NCBI RefSeq assembly: GCF_020509005.1 | Contig: NC_063022.1 | Span: forward strand, 3,162,001-3,226,000 | From: Fulvia fulva | Taxonomy: Eukaryota; Ascomycota; Dothideomycetes; Mycosphaerellales; Mycosphaerellaceae | Length of the DNA stretch: 64,000 nucleotides | Reading direction: 5' to 3' | Shown: in pieces, positions 54,978-64,000 of the stretch | Position numbering within the stretch: position 1 is the first letter of the stretch | How the letters are laid out: every line of letters starts with the position of its first letter | Translations under genes and position numbers: made by a program | Notes under the pieces: generated by a model | The model's database searches: none | The model's input: only the letters and a program-made list of their open reading frames with translations | Told to the model about the DNA's origin: nothing

Positions 54978-55860
54978 ATGAGCGCTAACGCACAGGGACA
55001 ACTATTCCGGCACAATGCACAGTACTGGCACTCCTCTCCGTCTAACTCGAATGATCAGGCATATAGATTCCACAAAACTCTCCCGGGGTACCAGCCTACG
55101 CCATTGGTACAACTGGACGAAGTCGCGAAGGAGTTAGGCGTTCGAGCAGTATAAGTCAAAGACGAAAGCTCCCGGCTCGGTCTGCCATCTTTCAAAATAC
55201 TGGGAGCCTTATGGGGCGTATTTCGGGCACTGGCTGCACGACTTGACTACCCACTTGAGTCGGACCCGGAGACGGTCCGCAGAATAGTAGCCAAGTCCGG
55301 CATCACGATTCACACTGCAACAGACGGTGCCCATGGAAGAGCTGTCGCCTGGATGGGTCGACTATTGGGTGCACCTGTCGAGATCCGGATACCAGCCACG
55401 ATGCACACTGCTACTATCGACCTCATCAAATTGGAAGGAGCACATGTCATCGTGTCGCAAGGCAACTATGATCAAGCCGTCGATGAGACATGGAAACTTG
55501 CCAACCTCGATGGTGGTCTCCTGATACAGGACTTTGCCTTTGGCGACTACAAAGAGATACCTCAGTGGATCGTCGAAGGCTATCAGACCATGATGCAAGA
55601 GATCGATGAGCAGGTCTAAGGCGATAGGATCGACTTGGAGGTCGCTCCTGTTGGTGTAGGATATTTCGCGCACGCCGTGGTCTCGCACTTTCGGCGACCA
55701 GGCAGCCCGACTTCTGTACTCACGGTCGAGCCAGACACTGCGGCATGTCTGCGGAAAAGCTTGGAACTCGACAGGCTGATCCCAATTGTCACTGAGCCGA
55801 CTGTCATGGCTGGCTTGGATTTCAGCACACCGTCAATGACAGCGTGGCCCGACCTGCGAA
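54978..55860 (+). pseudogene. PLP-dependent lyase half (diaminopropionate ammonia-lyase-like), broken
   Basis: From ATG 54978 the frame reads LPGYQPTPLVQLDEVAKELG, a TAA at 55152-55154, VKDESSRLGLPSFKILGA (pyridoxal lysine in SFK), GAHGRAVAWMGRLLG and VIVSQGNYDQAVDETW. A second TAA follows at 55617-55619 before GDRIDLEVAPVGVGYFAHAV. Near 55,860 the phase must shift by one base to reach VVFVAASHDWEAHRACQDL. This matches fold-type II lyases such as diaminopropionate ammonia-lyase. Two nonsense codons and one frameshift make it inactive as read. The C-terminal end of the lyase lies in the next feature. Confidence 0.8.
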
Positions 55861-57225
55861 GTGGTGTTTGTGGCAGCATCACATGACTGGGAAGCACACC
55901 GAGCCTGTCAAGACCTGAATAGATGGGGCATATCGGCTGGACCTTGCGGAGGCAGTCCCCTGGCAGCTCTTAGACGACTGACCGCATCAGAAAAGGCTGG
56001 TTTGGGCCTTGTTGCCAGCAGTACCATTGTGCTGCCCATAACGGAAGGCCCGAGGGAATACGCCACACCTCTTGATGTGACCATCGACAACCCTGTCAAG
56101 CTCACGCGGCAATTGGTGAGAATCAACTCTGCCAGTCCGACCATGGGCACGATTCCAGGACCTGGCGAAACGGCTATAGCACGATACATCTCGGCGTGGC
56201 TGCAACATCGTGGACTGGAAAGTCACTGGATCGAGCCGACAAAAGGCCGACCATCCATAGTAGGTGTCTCATACGACACAGGTGGTGCCAAAAGTCTTAT
56301 GCTCAATGGTCACATCGGCACCGTCACTCTGATGGGCTACGAAGGGGACCCTTTGAGCGGCAAGATCGAGGATGGCAGACTATACGGTCGCGGAGCAGCG
56401 GACATTAAGTGCGGTATTGCCGCTGCAATGATTGCCCTGGCAGATTCTGCGAAGCTTGGTCTATGTGGCGACGTGATCCTTACACCTGTCGCAGATGAAG
56501 AAGACCTCAGCATCGGCACGGAAGATGTGCTCAGAGCTGGGTGGACAGCAGATGCCGCAATCGTGAACGAGCCGACCGATCTGCACATCGTACACGCCCA
56601 TAAAGGCTTCGTGTGGCTAGAAGTTGACATCTTTGGAGTTGCAGCACATGGCTCTCGGGCTGATCTTGGTGTTGATGCGATCGCTAACGCAGGCTACTTC
56701 CTGGTCGAACTCGATCGACATGCAGAGGACCTTCGCCACACGAACCCTGACTCCTTAGTCGGACCTCCTACCATTCATGCCTCTATGATCAAGGGCGGAG
56801 AAGGATCATCATCGTATCCTGCCCTCTGCAGCATCACAATCGAGCGACGGACACTAGCTGGCGAGGATGCAAAATCAGTAGAGACAGAGATGCGCACCAT
56901 CCTTGAAACCCTCCATGGTCGCGTGCTGGACTTCAAATACGACTTGAGGACGGCTTTTGAACGACCATCATATCAACTTCCTCGGGATCATCCTTTCTGC
57001 GGTCTGGTTGAGAACGTCGTCAGCCGTTCAAGGAGCCAAAGTCCCCAGTTCGAGGGCGTACCTTACTGGACAGATGCTGCTCTGCTGGCCGAGAAAGGGA
57101 TTGCAATACTTTTGTGGGGTCCTACTGGAGAAGGACTTCATGCAAAGGAAGAATGGGCTGACGTCCAATCGTTTCGCACTGTAGCTGAAGCGTTGAAGAA
57201 CATCGCGGCGGAGTTTTGTCGCTAG
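55861..57225 (+). CDS. M20 peptidase/deacetylase half of a PLP-lyase-M20 fusion
   Basis: 454 open codons, the first ones being the tail of the PLP lyase (SAGPCGGSPLAALRRL, TEGPREYATP). The M20 domain follows from about residue 75: PGPGETAIARYISAWL, NGHIGTVTLMGYEGDPLSG, GRLYGRGAADIKCGIAAAM, VADEEDLSIGTE, EPTDLHIVHAHKGF and GPTGEGLHAKEEW. It belongs with ArgE/DapE/acetylornithine-deacetylase-like enzymes. The catalytic HxD reads HIG here, a missing aspartate (GAC to GGC), while the other ligands are present. Fusion of the two domains suggests a pathway in which an N-acyl amino acid is trimmed and deaminated. As read, the gene lacks its own start codon, so it may be silent. Confidence 0.75.
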   Translation: MVFVAASHDWEAHRACQDLNRWGISAGPCGGSPLAALRRLTASEKAGLGLVASSTIVLPITEGPREYATPLDVTIDNPVKLTRQLVRINSASPTMGTIPGPGETAIARYISAWLQHRGLESHWIEPTKGRPSIVGVSYDTGGAKSLMLNGHIGTVTLMGYEGDPLSGKIEDGRLYGRGAADIKCGIAAAMIALADSAKLGLCGDVILTPVADEEDLSIGTEDVLRAGWTADAAIVNEPTDLHIVHAHKGFVWLEVDIFGVAAHGSRADLGVDAIANAGYFLVELDRHAEDLRHTNPDSLVGPPTIHASMIKGGEGSSSYPALCSITIERRTLAGEDAKSVETEMRTILETLHGRVLDFKYDLRTAFERPSYQLPRDHPFCGLVENVVSRSRSQSPQFEGVPYWTDAALLAEKGIAILLWGPTGEGLHAKEEWADVQSFRTVAEALKNIAAEFCR

Positions 57226-57507
57226 GCAAAGGTTTCAAGTCTTGCTCATTGAACGATCGTCGGGCGGTCGTGTCCACGATGCGGGCCATTCGCACGCTTC
57301 GGTCAGCACAAAGCAATGAAAAGCATCGTCTCAAGGTCGGACAAAGGACCTTTACCAAATGGCCGGTCTTGTATAAGCGCACTTTAAGCTTCGTTACAAA
57401 GAGCAACTTAAGAATATGGCCCTATTATGAGCTGGGCTGCACTCGTTCAATATTGTACACACATGGCCAAGCAAACAAACGATCACCCCCCGGGACTTCC
57501 AGCACGG

Positions 57508-58437
57508 ATGGTCGAGACACGTGGACGCAAGCGAACAGCTGAGGAGACTGCGGCTAAAGACCCATCAAAACGTCGAAAGAAGATTGACTACGATGAGATT
57601 TTTGTCGTCCTAGTTGGAGAGGAGAAGACGCGATTCGAGGTCCACAGAAATGTGCTCACACAGCGCAGTTAGTACCTCAGCGCAGCTTGCGCACCGGACA
57701 AATTCAGAGAAGGCAAAGAGAAGATAATTCGCCTGCCGGAGCAGGATGCAAAGACCTTTGGCATCTATCTGCAGTGGCTTTATACAAGCAAGATATTCGT
57801 ATCGGAGCTGGAAAACGCAGTGGACATAGCAGTGCGCGCCGGAATATGGGAGGGCATCTCACTCGTACAAGCAGTGGATGAGGACATTGAGGATGCCATT
57901 GTCAGGGTCGAAACCGAGGACGAGAAAAAATCCGAAGAAGCTGCCAGGCTGGTCGAGACAGCGGTGTTGGACTTGATCAAACTCTACGCGATGGCTGACT
58001 ACCTGAATGATACATCATGCCGCAATGCCATCCTAGACCGCTTTCTCGGGACGTACGCGTGCATTGGTCGTGCTCCAGCCGCATCGATTGTTGCCTCCAT
58101 CTACAACCTGACTCTGCGAAAATGTCAACCTCGACGGGCCGCTGTGGAGTTGTATGTGTTCATGGCCAGCAGTGACTACGTGGACGAGTTGCTAAGGTAC
58201 CTGAAGCGAAGCCAAGATGTACTACCAGGCGACTTTTGGTTCGATTTCGCTCTAGCAAGTGCACGAGCAATCCTCAGGCCCCAAGGCTCCCCAGTTAAGG
58301 CGGAAAGATGCTACTATCATGAGCACGATGGAGACGTCCCGCAATGCTCGCCGCTAGTCAATCCCGTCACTGCGAGTCAGATCAGACAAGCACAAGCCGA
58401 TGGCAACCTAGGACCCGACTTGAAGCCTGTACCGTGA
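57508..58437 (+). pseudogene. BTB/POZ protein gene with in-frame TAG
   Basis: From ATG 57508 (MVETRGRKRTAEET; upstream in-frame ATGs at 57427 and 57463 exist) the frame reads IDYDEIFVVLVGEEKTRFEV and HRNVLTQRS, then TAG at 57670-57672. It continues in phase YLSAACAPDKFREGKEKIIR and LPEQDAKTFGIYLQWLYTSK to TGA at 58437. The TAG falls inside the BTB fold, where relatives have a charged residue or proline followed by an aromatic. All else looks intact: 308 codons beside the stop, with a leucine-rich BACK-like C-terminal part. As a gene it would be an adaptor-type protein. Either a nonsense allele or an assembly error. Confidence 0.65.
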
Positions 58438-58798
58438 CAGCACCCTGAAGACTCTGCTCTCTACCACGCGTGGATGTTTCAAGCCTCTGGGAGGCTCCGC
58501 ACATAGATCACATCAAACTCTAGATTATGACCAATCTTTTGTCAGGTACATGATGCAAGTACAACTAGAGGCTTTCGCCTGAAGACCTATGAGAGCCACA
58601 TGATACACGCCGACCACAAATTTCTCATGACTCCATTTGGCGGACAGAGACTTAGGCGCGCAGAGATAAACGCATCGCTAGCGTGGTTGCTCCGCTCACT
58701 TCAGATCTCCAACGATCACATGCCCGTTAGGCTCACTGCTTGCACATCACTCCATACCGTTCCAACAATTTACGAGAACACCTTCTCGAACCCTGAAC
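58438..58798. other. Upstream region of the LPxE gene at 58799
   Basis: A 201-codon plus frame starting at 58600 overlaps the next gene in another phase and is probably a shadow. A missing first exon of the next gene may lie here. Confidence 0.4.
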
Positions 58799-59554
58799 GT
58801 GGAGACTTCTTCATTCTATCTCAAGGAGTACAATACCATCAACACGCTCACCGCGAGCGACGTGGGTACTCTACCAATACCACAAAGCAAGCCAACAAGC
58901 TTTCTAGATCTGCCAGCCGAGAACAGGAACCATATCTACACACTATGCTTGACACCAGTCAACACGACCAACTTTCACCTCGGGATCCAAACCTCGCTCC
59001 ACCTCGTCAGCAACCACGAGCCCACACCAAATACGGTCACTCTGAGAGCCGATACAGCCCCCAAGCCCACTTGCCCCACTATCCTAGCACGCCTAGCAAC
59101 CTGCAAGCAAATCCACAACGAAGCCTCATCAATCCTCTACGGCAGCAACACTTTCGAAATCAAACACCCCATCTCTCTGGGGACATTCAAGCGGCAGATC
59201 GGTAGTTCTATTAAGCATGTGCGGGGCATTGACCTCACTGGCGTCGCCTCAAAGACGGATATCTCGATGATGCTTAGAATTCTCTCGAAGTCGAACGTTG
59301 GCTGTCTGAGGGAGGTTGTGCTTCCGTACAGGGAAACGACGCAGTGGTACACAAGGGCACAGATCGTGGCGAGGGTTCTGCCGTTGTTGCGGCAGTTGAA
59401 GGTGCTGCGGAAGATGGCTGGTGGTGAGGGAGGTGCTGAGGTGGAGAAGGTGGTCAGATTCGTGGATTGTAGTGACACAGGAGTTTTGGGGTCGGCGGTG
59501 GATACGTATACGGATGACTTGAGGGAGGAGCTGAGGTGGGAGTTGAAGTGGTGA
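58799..59554 (+). CDS. LPxE-type (F-box/2EXR-like) protein, start not found
   Basis: 251 codons, beginning with a GTG. No ATG is in frame for at least 60 codons upstream, so an upstream exon is missing or the start is lost. The body has SFLDLPAENRNHIYTLCLTP (about 35-54), LARLATCKQIHNEASSILYG (about 95-114) and SNTFEI, the full family signature. The C-terminal part is helical (VLPYRETTQWYTRAQIVARV). Function is unknown. Confidence 0.6.
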   Translation: METSSFYLKEYNTINTLTASDVGTLPIPQSKPTSFLDLPAENRNHIYTLCLTPVNTTNFHLGIQTSLHLVSNHEPTPNTVTLRADTAPKPTCPTILARLATCKQIHNEASSILYGSNTFEIKHPISLGTFKRQIGSSIKHVRGIDLTGVASKTDISMMLRILSKSNVGCLREVVLPYRETTQWYTRAQIVARVLPLLRQLKVLRKMAGGEGGAEVEKVVRFVDCSDTGVLGSAVDTYTDDLREELRWELKW

Positions 59555-60043
59555 GGGCTTGTTGCGGTTGGGGGAAGTGAGTGAGGTGATGGGGCTGGGA
59601 GCTCTAGGGATGGGAAACGGGGGAAAGGAGAGGCGAGAGGCGGTTCAGGTTGTGAAGGGGAGCCATTGAGCATAGCGAGTATGGCGAGCGCGAAGTAGGA
59701 TGGACTCACGTGGCATAGCCATGCTGTACCTAAGGGGGAAGTCACAAGCTAGACGATAAATCGAGAACAACGACATCACCTTATATGTACCAGACTCTTG
59801 ATTGCACGGCTTAGCTTCGGTGACCGCTTCTGGCACACAGGCGGCGACGACACTCCTTCAGATGACCGGGTCTTCAATTCGCTGCCTCCATTAAGTTTCT
59901 TGCCTTTCTTGCTCAGTCTCCCGCGACAACACCACACTTGCTTTCTACCACTGATCACAGATTCGCATGCAACCCGCTACAGCACTTAAGTCACCCCAAG
60001 CTCGAGCACGACTCCACGCCAGATCCTTAGAGCGACACTTATA
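59555..60043. other. Intergenic between two LPxE genes
   Basis: Short frames only; no feature I can support. Confidence 0.5.
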
Positions 60044-60678
60044 ATGACCTCCCTACCCAATCTACCGTCCGAGTCCGAGCCTACCAGCACAACACCCACA
60101 ATGACTTCCCAACCACCCTCGTCGCCCGAGGAGACCGGCAAGACAACATTCCTCACCCTCGCCGCCGAACTCAGAAACCGCATCTACAACCTCACCCTCT
60201 CCAGCTCCGACGAAATCACCATCACCGGCCCCCAAACAGCACAACGCTCCAACACCCGAACCCAGAATACAGATACCTCCCTCACCGTCAACATCCTCCG
60301 CAAGGGGAAATCAGATCCACGCCGAAGCCACGCCCATCCTCTACGGCAGCAACACCTTCAACATCCCCCTCGAGAACCCTCTCCACATCTTCTTCCAGAT
60401 GAATGATCGGACCTTCGACCCAGCACATCCGCGCTCTGAAGACGATGGAGTGCTACAAGCGGTTCGATGTCACGTTGAAGGTACTGAGACAGGTGGAGCA
60501 GTCGCGCGAGCTGAGGCTGGGGTATGGACTGGTGGAGTACAGGAATACCCCAGCGGCGCTGACGAAGAAACTAAAGCCCATCCTCGTGGAGCTCAAGAAG
60601 GCTCGCCAAGCCAGCGGGAAGGGGGGAGCGGTCGATGATGTTGTGGTTTTGGAGGTGCACAATTACTATAAGGGCTAG
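60044..60678 (+). pseudogene. LPxE-type gene with two frameshifts
   Basis: Family text is spread over three phases. The first is 60044-60300 (TFLTLAAELRNRIYNLTLSS). The second is about 60310-60400 (NQIHAEATPILYGSNTFNIP and LENPLHIFFQM). The third is about 60403-60678 (IGPSTQHIRALKTMECYKRF to HNYYKG). Joining needs two phase changes, near 60,310 and near 60,400. Neither junction has usable GT-AG borders at normal intron length. The parts together match one intact LPxELR protein of about 210 residues, so this is a recently broken copy. Confidence 0.7.
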
Positions 60679-61795
60679 GACATGTATCCCGGGAAGTTTC
60701 CATGCTTTGGGACGGAAGGAAGCCCGGATGCGGAGGAGTATGGCGAGGCTGTGTCGGCGATTTCTGCAGGAGAGTTGTGGTGGTGGCGTGAGGGTCGCGC
60801 AGATTGCGGATCGGTGTGGGCTGCATTCGGTCTTTTGTCAGAAGCGTGTAGATTGTGTTGGAGGTCCGGAGCCCCGCGAGGAGTTGGGAGGCTACATAGC
60901 CTGTGGGTGGTAGACGGCGAGACTCTTGTCTGCTGCTGCTGATGTTACCTTCAAGAAAGGCGGAACCAGAAATCTGCCCAGCAGGTGAGGCTGCAGAATC
61001 TACTGGCTGCCGATGTATCCTTGATGCCGACCTCTGTCTAGACGACTACCATACTGTTAACGCGTTGCGCAGCTTTAGCATTTGCAGACTGCATGGCGTG
61101 GGAGGAAGACATCTTGAGAAGGGCGTTCCATAGTGGGCGTGCTGTTCCGATGTAAGATCGTAGTGCATATAGGATACGTGCAAGAAGCTGACTCTCGTTG
61201 TCGTTGCTGCTGTTGATGTTCTCCTTTCTTGACTACTCTTGCCGATATCGTTCCGCCTCTCGGCAGCCTTGTTTAAGCGTAACGACCGACGAGCGCTAGC
61301 CATCCACCGTAGCGACGTGTGAGCTTGCGAACACTCGAGCGTAGGTGGTGGCGTCAGCGAGGAGGGAGTGGAGCTCTATCACCAGCCCTCAACTAGCCTT
61401 GGCGCCCGCTCTGATTGGTCAACTTTCAAGTTTTAGAGTCACGTGACCTACCGCACTGTGCCTGTTAGCGAACTCGCAAACATATATATACGCTCGTCGC
61501 TAACGCCTATGTCGTCGTATAATAAGCACTGTACGTCGGGTAGCGGTAGCGTGGATCGCACGCTACTTTGCAGTCTAGAAGGGTTGGTAGAGAGCTGCAC
61601 TCCGCTACGCTTACCTTTGGAGGTTCACAACCGCCAACAGCACATTTTTCGGAGGGCGGGATGTCGCGAAGGACGGACTGAAACATGCTCGACGACAGCA
61701 AGGACACGACCTTGTCCGAATGATCAGGGAAACGCCAACTTCAAAGGCCACCTCTTGACCGTCAACATTGGTCCTCTCATGTTGATGTATACAAG
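60679..61795. other. Intergenic region with a TpA/CpG-rich patch
   Basis: About 1.1 kb. The part at about 61,430-61,560 is TA-rich with CATATATATACG and CGTCGTATAATAAG, reminiscent of decayed repeats, after a normal-composition stretch. TCACGTGAC at 61,438-61,446 is a palindrome with an E-box core. No gene seen. Confidence 0.4.
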
Positions 61796-63787
61796 ATGAA
61801 CCACCTGCCGCCGTTCCACCACAATCTGCGCATATCAGATCCGTTATCAGATCCTCGGCTGCCTGATCTACGCGTCCGCAATGAGACATCACCTGCCAAC
61901 CAGACTCAAGCACTCAACTTGACAGCGGAGCAAGAGCTGGACTTTGGGAGACTTGTCGAGGGCTTCGTGTTCTCGCGATGGTTCTTTGTCACGTACCAGG
62001 TCGCGATCGTCGGCGTGGTACTCATAGCAGCGGCATTGCGATGGCATGAACGAAGAAGCAGATCGAGGAGAAGAGCTGGGAGACGGAAAGAGAATCCTGA
62101 GAAGAGCGCGAACGGTGAGACGGCAGGCCTACTTCGACGGCCGTCGCAAGATGACGGTGAAGAAGTGCAAGATGATACAGCGATAAGGACATCTCGAAGT
62201 GGCACATCAGCGAGCAACTCTTCAGAGTCGACTCGCAGCGGCAACAACACTCCACCTACGAAGCGTGAGGAGAGCGAAGTCCGGTCAGACAGCCCATTGC
62301 TGGCAGCTGCAGACAATACCCACTCATCAGGACACCTTCGTCCATCATCCTTCAGACCACGAGCATATCTCCGAGCATGTCTCATGTACCAACCGCCTCC
62401 CGTCCCCCTCCTCAGAAGGATCATCCCCGCGAACAGCACGACTCTCATCATCCTCCTCCTCCTCGCCCTCAACATATGGTACCTCCTCTTCAACATCACC
62501 TTCTACGACGCCGGCACAGCCTCCTACGCCATCCTTGCAGACCGCGCCGGTCTCCTCTTCGCCGCAAACATGCCATGGCTCTACCTCATGGCCGCCAAGA
62601 ACCAGCCTATCAAACTCCTTACGGGTGACAGCTACGAGAACCTCAACTTGATCCATCGCAGACAGGGACAGTGGATGTGCTTCCTGGGAGTCCTACATTT
62701 CGGCGCGATGATGCTTGCTTGGTACCTCTCGCTTCCGCGGTACTACACGTTTTGGGGATACTTGGCGATTCCATATGTCACGTGGGGTGTTGGTGCGTGG
62801 TTTGCATATGAGGTGTTGTACTTGACGTCGTTGAGCAGTTTTCGGGAGTGGTGGTATGAGCTGTTTTTGGCGAGCCATGTTGGGTTGCAGGTTGTTGCGC
62901 TGGTGGCGTTGTGGTTTCATCACTTTAGGGCGGCGCCGTATGTCATGGCTTCGCTAATTATCTTCGTTGCGGACCGCTTGATTTGGAGGGTTGGCATCAA
63001 GACGACGAAGATACAGGCTGAGCTGCAGGTCATGGAAGATGGTGAGACTGTCAAGGTCTCTGGGAACTGGGCGACGGCTTCTCGAAAGAACAGCTGGTGG
63101 CGCAGATGCTTTGGCTACAATGTGAGGTCTGGCTGGCTACCTTCAGAGCATGTCTTCATCACAGTGCCTGGCATCTCGACGAAACATTCCCTACAGTTTC
63201 ACCCGATGACCATCGCTTCCGCAGCACCGGAGGATGAAGGGCAAGCATGGTTCAACCTCATCATTCGCGCCAAGGGAGGCTTCTCCCGGGACTTACTTCA
63301 CTACGCTCGTACGCACTCCACCGCTACTGTGAGGCTCGATGGTCCGTACGGCAGCCTTCACGCCTTAGAAATGCTGCATGCCTCGGATGTGGCCATAATC
63401 GTGGCAGGAGGTTCGGGCATCGCGGTGGCATATCCCATGCTGTGGAATCTCCTCCACCATAAACCGGACTCGAGGCAAAGAGTAGGTCTGATCTGGATCG
63501 TACAAGACGCACGACATATCTCCTGGATCAGTACCGAGCGTCTCGACGAACTTCGAGAGCTGGGGTGCCATATCGTTGTTCCGCCAGCAAGCCGACCGCA
63601 TGGACGGCCTGATGTGAGGCAGCTTCTACGGGACAGCGTTGATGAGCTATCCGAAACTGCGGATGATAAGCTCGGCGTAGTGGTCTCAGGTCCAGACAGC
63701 ATGAACCGGGGCGTGAGGAATGCATGTGCTGCACTTGCCTTAAATGGCAGAGACGTCGAGGTTTCAGTCGAGAAATTTGGATGGTGA
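61796..63787 (+). CDS. Ferric-chelate reductase/NADPH-oxidase-like membrane flavocytochrome
   Basis: Intronless, 663 residues. An N-terminal extracytoplasmic part with possible N-glycosylation sites (NETS, NQTQ, NLTA) precedes the first membrane segment (FVTYQVAIVGVVLIAAAL, about 60-80). A basic, serine-rich cytosolic loop (about 83-190) follows. The ferric-reductase transmembrane domain (about 205-400) has haem histidine candidates in LNLIHRRQGQWMCFLGVLHF and FLASHVGLQVVALVALWFHH. The FAD-binding part (SLQFHPMTIAS; HPF-like HPMT) and the NAD-binding part (VAGGSGIAVAYPML) follow, and the protein ends with SVEKFGW, the usual FRE C-terminus. It moves electrons from NADPH across the plasma membrane to reduce iron or copper for uptake. 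Confidence 0.92.
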   Translation: MNHLPPFHHNLRISDPLSDPRLPDLRVRNETSPANQTQALNLTAEQELDFGRLVEGFVFSRWFFVTYQVAIVGVVLIAAALRWHERRSRSRRRAGRRKENPEKSANGETAGLLRRPSQDDGEEVQDDTAIRTSRSGTSASNSSESTRSGNNTPPTKREESEVRSDSPLLAAADNTHSSGHLRPSSFRPRAYLRACLMYQPPPVPLLRRIIPANSTTLIILLLLALNIWYLLFNITFYDAGTASYAILADRAGLLFAANMPWLYLMAAKNQPIKLLTGDSYENLNLIHRRQGQWMCFLGVLHFGAMMLAWYLSLPRYYTFWGYLAIPYVTWGVGAWFAYEVLYLTSLSSFREWWYELFLASHVGLQVVALVALWFHHFRAAPYVMASLIIFVADRLIWRVGIKTTKIQAELQVMEDGETVKVSGNWATASRKNSWWRRCFGYNVRSGWLPSEHVFITVPGISTKHSLQFHPMTIASAAPEDEGQAWFNLIIRAKGGFSRDLLHYARTHSTATVRLDGPYGSLHALEMLHASDVAIIVAGGSGIAVAYPMLWNLLHHKPDSRQRVGLIWIVQDARHISWISTERLDELRELGCHIVVPPASRPHGRPDVRQLLRDSVDELSETADDKLGVVVSGPDSMNRGVRNACAALALNGRDVEVSVEKFGW

Positions 63788-64000
63788 ACTTGATTTGGCG
63801 CAAGATATGACTGTTGAATAACACTGGATAAGGATGCAGAACAACGACATAGACGACTCTTCCGCAAGCAACATTAAACCTTCTTACCCCTTCAACCACG
63901 TACCCCTCCAGCCACCCACCCCCTCAAAAATCTACACACCCACACCCCCCAACCCAAGATCCACCCTCAACCCAATCTCCCGTCTCCGCAACCCCCTCCG
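63788..64000. other. 3' flank of the ferric reductase, pyrimidine-rich
   Basis: The last 130 bases are rich in CCC/ACCC tracts. No frame can be judged because the window ends. Confidence 0.4.

Noticed and set aside
1..64000. Reassigned genetic code (TAG/TAA read as sense)
   Set aside because: RPT3 and the M20 frame end in TAG, right at the family's expected C-terminus. Stops in transposons follow RIP contexts, so normal code with mutation is enough.

Overview
The window looks like a scaffold of a filamentous ascomycete (Pezizomycotina). I infer Dothideomycetes from gene style, not from proof. Protein genes carry 47-62 bp GT-AG introns with CTAAC/CTGAC-like branch sites. They include a 26S proteasome ATPase, a P450, a ferric reductase, a Swiss-Army-Knife RNA-repair-like protein and BTB or LPxELR-type (F-box/2EXR-like) families. 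The transposons carry the signature of repeat-induced point mutation (RIP): CpA/TpG converted to TpA.

Positions 1 to about 18,050 are a four-layer nest of retrotransposons. The host is a minus-strand Ty1/Copia element (Copia-2, 5900 to about 18,050). It was broken at its RNase H by a plus-strand Copia element (Copia-1, 1-5899, 5' end outside the window). It was broken again in pol by a complete plus-strand Ty3/Gypsy chromovirus-like element (7548-14763, 184-bp LTRs, 5-bp target duplication CTACT). Copia-1 in turn carries a minus-strand LINE (2163-5477) flanked by a 13-bp target duplication. Both Copia elements and the Gypsy element are full of TAA/TAG codons in otherwise continuous frames. 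The LINE keeps an open 676-codon reverse-transcriptase frame. Two diverged 109-bp units end the nest (18,102-18,320).

Positions 18,800-38,500 hold RPT3, a P450, a toxD-like dehydrogenase, several LPxELR proteins, a GEN1/YEN1-like XPG nuclease, a dsRBM protein, an OTT_1508-type deaminase, a BTB protein and a 56-residue SMP-type stress protein. A 188-bp fold-back element lies at 36,071-36,258. Positions 39,100-49,200 hold a decayed intradiol dioxygenase, the SAK protein, a class I glutamine amidotransferase, a glycerol-dehydrogenase-like aldo-keto reductase and a secreted GDPD-like protein. Positions 49,500-63,800 hold a conserved unknown, an APC permease, a homeodomain/zinc-finger regulator, a broken PLP-lyase/M20-peptidase fusion, a BTB gene with an internal TAG, two further LPxELR genes (one clearly broken) and a ferric reductase.

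The most unusual aspect outside the nest is decay in coding genes. At least five gene-like frames contain a single in-frame TAA/TAG, and never TGA, while family-like sequence continues in frame. Several others have single-base frameshifts. Leaky RIP-like mutation near the repeat nest, ordinary pseudogenisation or assembly error could each explain this; raw reads would decide. No CRISPR, rRNA or convincing tRNA gene was seen.
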